Of a stretch of 64,000 bases of DNA, positions 20,755 through 30,489 are shown in pieces; position 1 is the stretch's first letter; each line of letters begins with the position of its first letter. The position numbers and the translations under genes are program-made. The notes below the pieces were generated by a model. It worked only from the letters and a program-made list of their open reading frames with translations, searched no databases and was not told the origin of the DNA. This DNA comes from Phoma sp. XZ068 (Eukaryota; Ascomycota; Dothideomycetes; Pleosporales; Didymellaceae), in NCBI GenBank assembly GCA_004835665.1, contig RBKR01000015.1, positions 806,001 to 870,000 on the forward strand, given 5' to 3'.

Positions 20755-23700
20755 TCAATTCCAAGAGCCATATGGTTTGTTCGATTTTCCCCATACCGGC
20801 TGCTGCTTATGCACACCGATGAAAGTCCTTTCGCCGCCGAACATATGAACACTCCTAGCAAAATGATCATCATCATCCTCCTCTTCCTTGACCAGTACAC
20901 CATCGATCATCTTTCCTCTCGCCATCCTAATCGTTTCTGCCTCGACAACAGTCTCGATACCGGCTTGCACAGTGTCCTCTTCACCCCAGGGCAGTGCATC
21001 GATATCGATTTCCTTCTCTCGACCCAACAAGCACATGATAATTACCATAGCGCCAGCTTTACTCATAACCTGGTTGGCGTGCTTGCACCGCTCATCGTTA
21101 CAGCACTCGAGGCAGCCCTCCAAACAGTGACACGTTTGAAGGCGTTTGCACGCCTGCTCGAGTAGCGAGTCGACGTGCTCGAAGGCTTTGGTGGATATGC
21201 CGCTCCCACTTGCGCCACCTTTGGCATCGTAGAAGGTTAGCCGTGCGGGACGTTTGCGCTGTGTTTCTTTCTTTGCAAACTCCTTCATGGCAAATTTGCA
21301 CTCTGTGCGTACGTCGCCGGGCATGCTAATGACGTAGTTGGGCATCAGGGACAGAACCGAGTGTTCGGCTGCGTGGATACCGGCGGCGATATTGAGTCGT
21401 CGCGACTTGAGAATCTCCATGGCAGATTTTGGCACGTCGAGCCACATGCCTTTCGAGTAGAGGATGATAGGTGGATTGTCGACTTGCACAGCATCAAGGA
21501 TACGGCGCTTCTTATCAATCTTGAAGAATCCGTAAACAACCTGCTGGATCTTGATGGGCCCAAAGAAGGCTCTTGATCGTGAACCTGGAATTCTGCGAAT
21601 AGCCTCCGTCTCTACGGGATCGATGTCCGTATAGTCACGCTGTTGCGTGGTCCAATCCACTTTTACATATTCCACTTTAGCGATCATGCGCTCCTGGCTG
21701 AATTCTTTGACGAGATATGTATTACCCTGGTGTAAGAAGATCCCGCCATCGTAGATCGTAAAAAAGGCGCGGGAAGCCTCTAGCTCCTCCAAGACCGTGT
21801 TTTTGTTGTGGGTGATATCGATGATTGCAAAATGAGTATCTTCAGTATCTCGAATAGCCACTGAACGAGATGGTTGAGGCAAAAAGCGTTCGTTACAATG
21901 GTAGAAGCCGTTGGCATCCCTACGCATCCGCTCTTTGGCGATTTTAGGCAGCAAAGGGCCGAAGTATGCTGTATCCGCCTCGGTGGTGATGGGCATCTCG
22001 TGGGCGGCACATTGTACGTGACCTTCAAGCACTAGCATATTCTCTAAATCAACCTGAAGCTCGCAGTTCGGTTTCGTGAAGATCTCGTCTGGATTCTGCA
22101 TATAGTACTGGTCTGTCGGAAAGCAGTCACCTACAAGCACGGACAGAGAGTCTTTGTTTCGTCTTCCTGCACGTCCGCTCTGCTGCCGGAGGTTCGCGAT
22201 GGTATATGGAAATCCAACTGTGAGCACACAATCTAAAGATCCAATGTCGACGCCAAGTTCCAGAGCGGTGGTTGCAACGATGCCTAGCAGTTTACCGTCG
22301 AACATCTCTCGCTCGATTCGTCGCCTGTCTTGTGGTGTGTACCCACCTCTGTAAGACATGACTCGCCCGATAACCTCTGTCCGTTCAAGGTTGGTCAACT
22401 CGGTTCTGATCGCAGCTTGCAGAGCCTCGCACTGTTTTCGAACTCGACAAAATGCGATGACCCTCACCCCTCTCAGAACCAACTGGCAGAATAGCTTCGC
22501 AGTTTCTGCGTTGCAGTCACCCCGGCCTGACGTTGGATCTCCTGGGTCTTTGAATGGTGTGTTCCAGCACAGAAATTCCTTCCGGCCAGATGGTGAACCA
22601 TCGAAATCTGTCAACTTGACTTCGTCGACACCAAATATAGTCTTCATATGGGCTTCCGGATTCGCAACAGTTGCAGAGCAGGATATGAACTTGACATGTC
22701 GGTTGCCTAACGCGGCGCATATTCTGCGAAGTCGTCTCATGATCATCGCCACATGAGCCCCAAAAAGTCCGTTGTAAACATGCAGCTCATCTACAACCAC
22801 GAAACGAAGGTTTTGTAAGAATGTCCGCCACGCATCTTCCTGTGGCAGTATTGTCAGATGTAGCATATCCGGGTTGGTGAAGATGATTCGGCCCTCATCT
22901 CGAATGTAGTCACGGTCTGACATGGCTGTATCTCCATCAAAAGTCTCGACGACAATGTCTTGCATACCATCCATGAAGCGCAGGAGCTCCTTCATACTCT
23001 TTCTCTGATCTTGTGCCAATGCCTTCGTAGGGAAAATGTACATTGCTCGTGTCTCCGGTTCCTGTTCCAGGTGATGCAGAACAGGGATCTGATATATCAG
23101 CGATTTCCCTGAGCTGGTAGATGTTGACACAATCACGTTGTTTCCTTCGTAGAGGTTATTGATAGCCTCAGCTTGATGTGCATATAACTGCGTGATGTTA
23201 CTTCTGTTGTATAACGCATTGACGAGATTTTGAGACATGGCAAAATTAAGGTCGCCATAGACAGGAGGTTGTGGGTCGAATACTCGATGACCATCGGGTA
23301 CGATCTGTCCAGAGTACCAATCAAGGGTCTTCATCTCGTCCACGATTTCTGGTATGCTCTTTCGCTCTGTCGGTATACTTGCTGGTAACCGCGATACTTG
23401 AGGGCCAGGGGTTGAGTCTCGGCTTTCGGTGGGCTGGGGTATGAATGTCAGTGACATCTCTTTGATCTTTTCCACCGCATCGCGATTCTCTCCTGCACAT
23501 TGGTTCAGAAAAGCGTTGACTGCTGAGGTGAATTTGACGTTTCTCTTCTCGATGAGGTTCATCATCTGCTTTTGACTGAAAACAGGCATCTTCAGTTCTT
23601 CGTGGCGTAGCTTTTGAGTTGCCCGCGTTGGTTCGCCAGTCTTTGCATGCTGGACCTGACGCTTCAAATCTCCGTCGACGAATTCGAACAGCAACACCTC

Positions 23701-24294
23701 TCTATGCTCGCCCTTCTCGGGTTCGGGCTGCATAATGAGGAAATCTTGTGCCCTTCTCCCCTTCATGTTGTCCTCCTGGCCCATGAGGTTTATCTGCAGC
23801 ATAGCTTCGTCGACATATGCGAAGTTGATTGCTCTTGGGATCAAGGCCGTGATCTGCGCCACGTCTTCTATAATCAACTCGCGCTTGATATGTCCTTCAA
23901 CGGTCGTTCTCAGGTTATCGAGGGTCGTCGCGAGCTGCTTGCGCGTGCAGCAGAAGGTATACACGAGGTTCAGTGCGCGATGCACCTGTTGTAACTTTGT
24001 GAAATGCTCCGGCCATGGTATCAATGTTTCAATCAATGTCGATGACGCGTGGCGAACAAGGGCAGGTTTCTTCGCTTTCATCGTTCTTCGCGGCTTATTG
24101 CCTCCATCGTGAGTCTTGGTGGGGACAGTCGTAGTCATCGCAATATCGTTCGCTGTAGCGTCCAAGTGATCTGAGCCCACGCCACCACGCCCTGATGTTA
24201 GTGATCCAGCAACATGGTCAGCATGTTCATCCTGCGCCTTTCTTTTGCGTTTCCGAGCAACCTGGTTTGAGACCGACGCTGCCTTCAAGGGCAT
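20755..24294 (-). CDS. HRQ1: RecQ4-like ATP-dependent 3'-5' DNA helicase Hrq1
   Basis: A single uninterrupted frame of 1179 residues. Walker A is STSTSSGKSL (about residues 388-397), motif II is VVVDELHVYNG (about 497-507), motif III is SCSATVANP and motif VI is RQQSGRAGRR (about 700). The C-terminal third has the DUF1998/MZB region with clustered cysteines (CHCLEGCLECCNDERC), the zinc-binding hallmark of Hrq1 proteins. In yeasts Hrq1 acts in interstrand crosslink repair and telomere maintenance. The N-terminal ~100 residues are basic, contain KRKRK-type nuclear localisation sequence and are poorly conserved in general. The ATG at 24294 follows no in-frame stop that I traced, but it is the first methionine of the frame. 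The absence of introns over 3.5 kb contrasts with the neighbouring spliced genes. Confidence 0.96.
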   Translation of the reverse strand: MPLKAASVSNQVARKRKRKAQDEHADHVAGSLTSGRGGVGSDHLDATANDIAMTTTVPTKTHDGGNKPRRTMKAKKPALVRHASSTLIETLIPWPEHFTKLQQVHRALNLVYTFCCTRKQLATTLDNLRTTVEGHIKRELIIEDVAQITALIPRAINFAYVDEAMLQINLMGQEDNMKGRRAQDFLIMQPEPEKGEHREVLLFEFVDGDLKRQVQHAKTGEPTRATQKLRHEELKMPVFSQKQMMNLIEKRNVKFTSAVNAFLNQCAGENRDAVEKIKEMSLTFIPQPTESRDSTPGPQVSRLPASIPTERKSIPEIVDEMKTLDWYSGQIVPDGHRVFDPQPPVYGDLNFAMSQNLVNALYNRSNITQLYAHQAEAINNLYEGNNVIVSTSTSSGKSLIYQIPVLHHLEQEPETRAMYIFPTKALAQDQRKSMKELLRFMDGMQDIVVETFDGDTAMSDRDYIRDEGRIIFTNPDMLHLTILPQEDAWRTFLQNLRFVVVDELHVYNGLFGAHVAMIMRRLRRICAALGNRHVKFISCSATVANPEAHMKTIFGVDEVKLTDFDGSPSGRKEFLCWNTPFKDPGDPTSGRGDCNAETAKLFCQLVLRGVRVIAFCRVRKQCEALQAAIRTELTNLERTEVIGRVMSYRGGYTPQDRRRIEREMFDGKLLGIVATTALELGVDIGSLDCVLTVGFPYTIANLRQQSGRAGRRNKDSLSVLVGDCFPTDQYYMQNPDEIFTKPNCELQVDLENMLVLEGHVQCAAHEMPITTEADTAYFGPLLPKIAKERMRRDANGFYHCNERFLPQPSRSVAIRDTEDTHFAIIDITHNKNTVLEELEASRAFFTIYDGGIFLHQGNTYLVKEFSQERMIAKVEYVKVDWTTQQRDYTDIDPVETEAIRRIPGSRSRAFFGPIKIQQVVYGFFKIDKKRRILDAVQVDNPPIILYSKGMWLDVPKSAMEILKSRRLNIAAGIHAAEHSVLSLMPNYVISMPGDVRTECKFAMKEFAKKETQRKRPARLTFYDAKGGASGSGISTKAFEHVDSLLEQACKRLQTCHCLEGCLECCNDERCKHANQVMSKAGAMVIIMCLLGREKEIDIDALPWGEEDTVQAGIETVVEAETIRMARGKMIDGVLVKEEEDDDDHFARSVHMFGGERTFIGVHKQQPVWGKSNKPYGSWN

Positions 24295-25313
24295 CTTTCA
24301 TGCATGTTCGCCCCAAAGTGGCGCTCGTGGAAAGTTTGGTGGCGGTTGTAGGAAGATGGTCGAGAGCTGAGCGCGCAAACGTTCGCGTTAAAGATCGATG
24401 ACGTAGTTTATATGAGCTGAAGAAGGTGCGACCACCATCGAAGACTAGCACACCGAGGACTGTGATGTGTTTATACGCTTCTGTCTGCACTGCAGCCATC
24501 CTTAACATGGGATTTGCGCTGTTCGTTGTGATGAACGCGTGAAGAGTGGCTACGCGCTGTCACGTGGCCGTGGCTGCCGGGAAAAGTGGGCCTGAGCTGC
24601 AAGGTAAGCAAGTCCTGTGGCGTTCAGCTCGCCTGATCACGAGCACATTACTCCTCACTGGCGCAGCACCATGCATCGCCTCCGGTAAGATCATCTCAGA
24701 CACATCCGCCGCCGTTCGGCCCCTCACGTATTTGATCGTTGGGGACAGGTCCAGTGTTTGCCGGATGGGATTCTGTCCGGTGTCTGCCGTCGCGAATGCT
24801 CCTTGGGGAGCAAGAAAGCCTCGGTGCGCCTGGATTGCGAGGAACAAACATCTCGCGTTGCCATACGCAGGCCAGACGAGCACTTTCATTCTGCAGCATG
24901 CAAAATGAACGCTGCATGCAAATAATTGATGCGCCATGGCCATCAAGCCTCGCATCGTTCTCGCCTACCCAGTCCTTAAGAGGTAAGCTTTCGAGAGGCT
25001 TACCGGCCATGCAAGTAATCGATAGTCGGAATAATGTTCGGCACCCCTCCCTTCACACCAAGAATAACCTATCAGGCCCAATGATCTCAGCGCTGAAACT
25101 CGTACTGAATCAACTGAGAACTACTTATTAGCCGACCTTGGGTACAGCATGAAGATATAGTACAGCCTCCTGTCGTAGCATTAACCAAGCCCGGAATTGA
25201 GTCTGATTGGAGCGAGCGGACGGACAACAAACTTTGCCGTATATCTGGTAGACTATATCTACAACCCTGAAGACTATTTCATCGACCCACGATTCTACAG
25301 TACATCACTCAAT
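24295..25313. other. Intergenic region between HRQ1 and the GST-fold gene
   Basis: About 1 kb of divergent promoter DNA. Overlapping frames of 100-130 codons occur on both strands at 24560-25131 but look like mutual shadows without motifs. No RNA gene or repeat was seen. Confidence 0.45.
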
Positions 25314-26096
25314 ATGGATCTGAAGACTGAGCAGCGAATTGCGATCTACCGTGGAGCCGACTTACCGAGCCAGTACACGTGGAGTCCATTTGTCTCGAAA
25401 CTGGAACTCCGTTGCCGTCTATCGGGCCTCAAATACATTTGTGAGATTGGCTTTCCTCCTTCTGGACCGAAAGGAAAGATACCTTATGCAGAAGTTACTT
25501 TGCCTGGTCAGCCTTCAGTCTGGCTCGCAGATTCAACCCTGATAGCGAAGGACTTCGTCAACAAAGGTCTGCTACGCGATCTGAACTCCAGACTGAGTGT
25601 CGTAGACAAAGGGCATGATCTCGCTATTCGAGCGCTGATGGAAGACAAGCTTGCATTCTACGACACACACGAGCGCTGGGTTAAGAACTACTACGTTATG
25701 CGGGATCATGCCATGGGGAAATTACCCTACCCTGCACGGGTCATCGCTGGTACTCTGGCGTATCGAGGGATCATCCAGCGACTTCACGAACAAGGAACAG
25801 GTCGCTTCAGTGACGCAGAGATCACTGTCTTTACCAAAGAGGTTTGGGAAGCCATCAATGGACTCTTGGAGTCGAGCCTGGAAAAGAGTCCAGAAAATCA
25901 CGAGTGCTTCTGGGTGCTGGGCGGACACGAACCGTCTGAAGCTGACACCAGTGTCTTCGGCTTCGTTGTAGCCAACCTGGTCAGCGATTCTGCACCTTGG
26001 AGCAGAGATCTGCTGAAGACGGAGTTCCCGACGACGGTTGATTATGCACGGAGAATCCACCAAAAGTACTTTCCTGACTACCAAATGTGGGACTAA
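25314..26096 (+). CDS. GST-fold protein of the FAX/metaxin type
   Basis: A single exon of 260 residues from the ATG at 25314. The frame is open further 5' but has no earlier ATG. The N-terminal half is a thioredoxin-fold GST domain: IYRGADLP, then SPFVSKLELRCRLSGLKY and GPKGKIPYAEV, ending in WLADSTLI. The second half is an alpha-helical GST C-terminal region containing LAYRGI and a HEPSEADTSVFGF segment. This pattern, with GPKGKIPY and ADT, is that of failed-axon-connections/metaxin-like proteins in fungi rather than classical detoxifying GSTs. No catalytic Ser or Tyr can be assigned, so glutathione chemistry is unproven. It converges with the GNAT gene, 119 bp from its 3' end. Confidence 0.8.
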   Translation: MDLKTEQRIAIYRGADLPSQYTWSPFVSKLELRCRLSGLKYICEIGFPPSGPKGKIPYAEVTLPGQPSVWLADSTLIAKDFVNKGLLRDLNSRLSVVDKGHDLAIRALMEDKLAFYDTHERWVKNYYVMRDHAMGKLPYPARVIAGTLAYRGIIQRLHEQGTGRFSDAEITVFTKEVWEAINGLLESSLEKSPENHECFWVLGGHEPSEADTSVFGFVVANLVSDSAPWSRDLLKTEFPTTVDYARRIHQKYFPDYQMWD

Positions 26097-26215
26097 GGCT
26101 TTCAAACAATGATCTCGGAATCAGAACGCTTTGCTACACGATTGACTGTCTTTCGTCCAACTTTTGCAGCTATCAAACCAGTTTCAACTACACTCGAAGA
26201 TGATCATATCATGGA

Positions 26216-27150
26216 TCATAAGTTGTGCGAAACACCGTTCAGTACTGGATGGGTACCCAGTGTCCATGGCAGCCCCACTTCTTGTCCGTTTTCCAGCCTC
26301 CACAAGCCTTGCTTTGGTCTCCACATGGCAAATACAGCCGCCGGCGTCATCTCATGTGCGCATTTCCGCCATTCGTCACTCGCACATGGCACCTCAGTGT
26401 CGAAGGCTACTTTCAGGAGAGACTGAAACCCAAACCTTTCATACAGTGGCTTTCCCATACTGGAACCTTCCAACCAACACTCAAGATCGAGATTATCGGC
26501 TTTGTCTATCCCCGCTCGCATTAGGAGCGAGCCGATACCGCGCAGACGATGTGCGGGATGGACCGCCATCCAGTTTAGTGCTAGCACTACGTTAGCTTTT
26601 GTCCGGGGTTTACGTGCGGTGTCGGAGTGCTAATGTTCAGACAGTGGAGGATTTCTATACATTAAGTAGGATAATATCATTTCTTTAATAATCTCCACTT
26701 ACCGCAATGAGGCCGCGTCATCCAGTTTGCCCGTGGCTTGTAGACTTGGTTGAAAATCGACTCGCAGAAATTTCGACATTCACCCTCAGGCCACCATGGT
26801 GCTTCAAGCTTGGGGACCCCGTTCGCAAAGGGGTTGGTTGTTGATACCACCCATTGCGCGCAGCCTACAGCTTTCCCGGTCGTGGTGTCGAGAGCATAGA
26901 GCCAGTGACTTGCCAGGTCTGAATTGTGCTGTTTCCAGAATCGCTCTTTTGACTCGACAAGTGCAGCCTTTCGATGTGCGGGTGTGAATCCGAGAACTGG
27001 GAAGAAAAGCTGAATGAAGGGTTCGTATGGCGTGTGGTTTGCTGCCCAGATCACATCCAGTACCTCGTCCAACTCTTGCTTAGTTTTGACCTCCCGGACG
27101 AGGTAGCGATTGTTCATGTTAGGGACAAACTGCTCTTCGATGCCAACCAT
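26216..27150 (-). CDS. GNAT-family N-acetyltransferase
   Basis: Two exons (27150-26703, then 26586-26216) give 272 residues. The GNAT core is split by the intron: the first exon carries the N-terminal motif with YALDTTTGKAVGCAQW, and the second opens with VLALNWMAVHPAHRLRGIGSLLM. There the R-x-x-G-x-G acetyl-CoA pyrophosphate loop is visible as RLRGIG. The late YERFGFQ helix is also typical. The closest layout is the large set of uncharacterised fungal acetyltransferases of about 230-270 residues, substrate unknown. A second in-frame ATG at 27117 (MNNRYLVRE) fits the usual family start as well as the one chosen. Confidence 0.85.
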
Positions 27151-27688
27151 AGCGACATCGGCGTGCTGAAGTAGGTTGCCGATTTAGTGACCTGCCGCCT
27201 TGTGAAAGCAACAGCGGAGTCGGAGATACACAAAAGCATCAGGATTGGATGCAGGTAAATTGCCGTGTTTGGTCAACCTGCCCAAACAGGAAGGAGCTAT
27301 GGTGCTTATGGCTGCTTCCCTAGCGCGCCTTCGGCGTGACGAGCCAGCATTTGGCAAGTCACACTCAATCACCAGCAAACACCGGATAACCCCCTCATCT
27401 TCAGCATATGGTCGCACACGTATCACCTCTAGACGGCTTGTGACCTTCCTTGCTGTGTCCGGAGCTAAGACACCCGCCCGCTTGGTAACAATGCAACGCG
27501 GCGCGGCTGGAACGCATACCCATTCATCACTGGCCCGAGCTTCGGAGCGCGAACATGGCTGGGCGTAAAGCGCGTACTGAGCCACATTGGCAGCAGGAGA
27601 ACGTGATATGGTTACACCGGGATGCAACCTTCTTCTGCCGCAGACGATGCTGCCTTCCTAACTCCGCTAGACCTCTATTGCTGAAGCC
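27151..27688. other. Divergent intergenic region, no gene seen
   Basis: Lies between the start codons of the GNAT and UstYa-like genes. Overlapping short frames are present on both strands and none has a recognisable motif. Confidence 0.5.
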
Positions 27689-28615
27689 ATGGAACGACCA
27701 CCGAAATATCAACCTGTGAGCGCAGACGAGGAAGAAGAAATCTTGAGACAGCTTGAGGAAGAGAAGGATGGCATTTCTTGGAACAACAATTCCACGGAGA
27801 TTATTCCGACCAACACGCGCAGCTTTGTCGCTTTCATGTCATTGCTGCTGCTATCACTCTCAGCAAACGTGCTGTTGGTGATGGACAATGCGAAGTTGCG
27901 GATCTCAACTCAGAACGCTGGCAAGACGCCTTACAGTGGCCTAGTCTTCGATACTCCTATTGCTTATGAGCCTATCTCAGCATTCTGGAACCCCAATATC
28001 ACTACCCTGGAGATGGATGCCGCTTGGGATGCCATCGACACCAATCCCATGGCAGTGGCACTTCACGACGATTTCACGCGCAAGGTTGGACTGCCTCCAT
28101 CTGGTCGCTTTCCATGGGATACGGAGCGGAGCATCTATTATCTCAAGGGAATCCATGATTTACATTGTGTGAAGTACATTCGCAAAGCCATCACAGTGAA
28201 GCACTCAGGCGGCAATCAGACTTTCGACTATCACCATATTCATCATTGCCTGAATGGCTTGCGCCAAGACAGTAAGTGTACTCTTCAGCACGTCTAAGAA
28301 ATGGCTGATCTCTTGACAACAGTAATGTGCGCGGTCGATGACACTCCAATGCCAGCTCTGGCCGAACATATCGGCGCTGGTCAGGTGCGAAAATGCCGTG
28401 ACTGGAATAAGATGACCAAGTGGGCTACACAGCTGGACCGTAATGCTTGCTTCAAGCTTGATGATTATCGTGAGGCCACCAACACCCTGGAGCAGTTTGC
28501 ATTTTGTCCACCCGAGTCGCCTTATCAGCCGATTCAAGAGGCTTACTTCGATTATCACGGACACAAGGATCCATACGAGGTCAAGAATGACGATGAAGAA
28601 GTTGTGATCTTCTAG
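27689..28615 (+). CDS. UstYa-like (DUF3328) membrane-anchored oxidase family protein
   Basis: Two exons (27689-28271, 28323-28615) give 291 residues. The N-terminal ~40 residues are hydrophilic and acidic, then a single transmembrane helix spans about residues 46-66. The two family signatures are present: HDLHC at 156-160 and HIHHC at 183-187, both HxxHC, the residues thought to bind copper. The intron falls just after the second motif. UstYa-type proteins oxidise or cyclise peptide and other natural products; most known members act on ribosomally made peptides (ustiloxin, phomopsin, asperipin) and some on non-peptide metabolites. No peptidase, methyltransferase or repeat-containing precursor lies immediately beside it, but a very small secreted-protein gene starts about 700 bp downstream. 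Function here is inferred only from the family. Confidence 0.9.
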
Positions 28616-29313
28616 ATGAGGTCATGTACAATACTGATGAGGCTTGAAATGAGGCGGAGGTCGGGAAGTTGGTGCGATGGGTGCTCCAATAACAGTGCAA
28701 CGCACCTGCATCTACTCCAATCTGACTCCGGAAAATGTATGGTACGTCCATACATATCGATTTCCAATCTACATACTGTCGATCATAGTGCCAAACATAG
28801 CAGCTGGAACACAGCATGGGCATCATCGGCGACCCAATGCTTGTTATGCAAGCTCGGAAGACTGATCCCGGAAAAGCCGCCAATGCGGAGCAAACTTTGT
28901 CACTGACACCTATCGATTGCCTTGAAATAGATTGCCTAAGTTATTACGAGGCTTTCATGGCGCATCGAAGCTCCTTCTCCCTTGCATGAACGCTCAATCG
29001 GAGCTTGCGATACGGCTAGGGACCGCTTCTTCCGCCCCCCAATATTCAATGCGGCGAAAATTCAAATTAGCATGACTTCGGGATCTTGGGTCTCATGGTG
29101 GGATACGACATGTGAGAGTGACAGTAGATCTGCTGCTCAGCCTCATCAGAAGAGTATATGAGGGCTTCGTAAAGGACCTTGACTGCAAGCCTATTCACCG
29201 CAACTGCGACTCAGCAATTTTTACAACGCAAAGGTATGTCGCTAAACAAACCCACCCAAACAAAAGGCTTTGTGTAACTGACGCCATACCAATAGCATAC
29301 AATTTTACCGACC
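28616..29313. other. Intergenic region, no gene seen
   Basis: Separates the UstYa-like gene from the small secreted-protein gene, both on the plus strand. It contains only short overlapping frames and is probably 3' untranslated DNA plus the promoter of the small gene. Confidence 0.5.
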
Positions 29314-29615
29314 ATGCGATCTGCTCTTATCTTTTTCCCCGTGCTAGCTTTAGCAAGCAGCATTTTTGCCGCACCCACTCCAAAATGCGGTTGGAAGCCA
29401 GATATTACGAAGGTGGTAGAAGGCCTACAGAAAATCAACCATAGGGCCCCTCCCTCTCCATCCATCGAACTCGGGCCTCCTAGGTTGATCAATTGCTAGA
29501 CTGTGCGTCACCATCTTACTGCTACACAGTTACCCCTACTGATGTTTACCAGTGTACCGTCCGAGCCATTGCGCAGCCTGGTTGTGTCGACAGTACTTTG
29601 ATATCCCTCCAATAG
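29314..29615 (+). CDS. Putative small secreted cysteine-containing protein
   Basis: The ATG at 29314 opens a clear signal peptide (MRSALIFFPVLALASSIFA, cleavage expected just before APTPKC). Read without splicing the frame ends at 29499 after 61 residues with two cysteines. A better-looking model removes an intron from 29416 (donor GTAGAA, weak) to 29483 (CCTCCTAG) and continues to 29615. It gives 77 residues with five cysteines, and its second exon encodes VDQLLDCASPSYCYT and a further CTV and GCVD. A donor at 29413 (GTGGTA) keeps the same frame minus one residue. Both versions look like a fungal small secreted protein, possibly an effector or a peptide precursor. I do not recognise a family. 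Transcription and the splice are unproven. It lies about 700 bp downstream of the UstYa-like gene on the same strand. Confidence 0.5.
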
Positions 29616-30489
29616 ATCAGAGTATTCTGCGGGCACGGTTCGTTCATCACCTTGTCAACTCCCACCATGGTACATATCAATGGAATCTCAATTTTGGTTG
29701 TTTGATGGTATCTGCCTCTTGACGTTGCCCATAACTAGTATTCAGGCCCTACTATGCTCTAGCGGGCATCATCTGACTGCTCTGTGCCTCAAGAGCTGAA
29801 TTTTGTCTCGCTTCCCTGATCAGGCAGTACCTCCAGACGTGCGCTGGCAAATGTTTCACAGCGGTTGGGACCAGCGTCCTCCAATCTTGCTCGACAGATG
29901 CTGTGCCACCGCACTACAAGTGATGTGTCACAAGGTTACACCAGCCCTTGGGAGCCGTCAGCTAGACGAGAATCCTGCTAATGATGGCGCAATAGCAACC
30001 CATCTCAGCTGAAATAATATTATGGGTCATTTCCGAACCGATGATATTGTTCGGCTACGCTGATGGTCGTACCTACATTGTAAGCAAGCGAAGGTCGAGG
30101 CCAAACAAGTCACACAAAACCATCACAAGTGGAAGCTTCGCCGTTGATCGACTTCGCTCGGGAGACCTTGCATCGTTCACTGCACAACCGCGTACAACGG
30201 CGTTCCGACTCCGAGCTCGTTTACCCCTCCACCCAGCCTGTGATGTTACAAAGCGCGTATTTTACTTGTCGGTTCAACCAGGGCGGATAAGGATACTGTT
30301 GTTTGTTTCTCAGGTGGTCTACCTGGCGGAACCTTACATTTCTCTAGCGATGCGCCTGAATTTGGCCACGGACGCCTCCATCTACAACGTTATCTGCACA
30401 GGTCGTTTTGACTCTTGCATTTTGGCGCTCCGTCCACTTCTTCCGCGGCGGTTGCATGGCCCACTGGCGAATGTTCGACCAACGATGCA
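29616..30489. other. Intergenic region, no gene seen
   Basis: Contains one frame of 150 codons at 30041-30493 without protein-like features; it overlaps the probable leader of the next gene. Nothing else is recognised. Confidence 0.45.

Noticed and set aside
24560..25131. Overlapping 100-130-codon frames upstream of the GST-fold gene
   Set aside because: Mutual shadows on both strands without family features.
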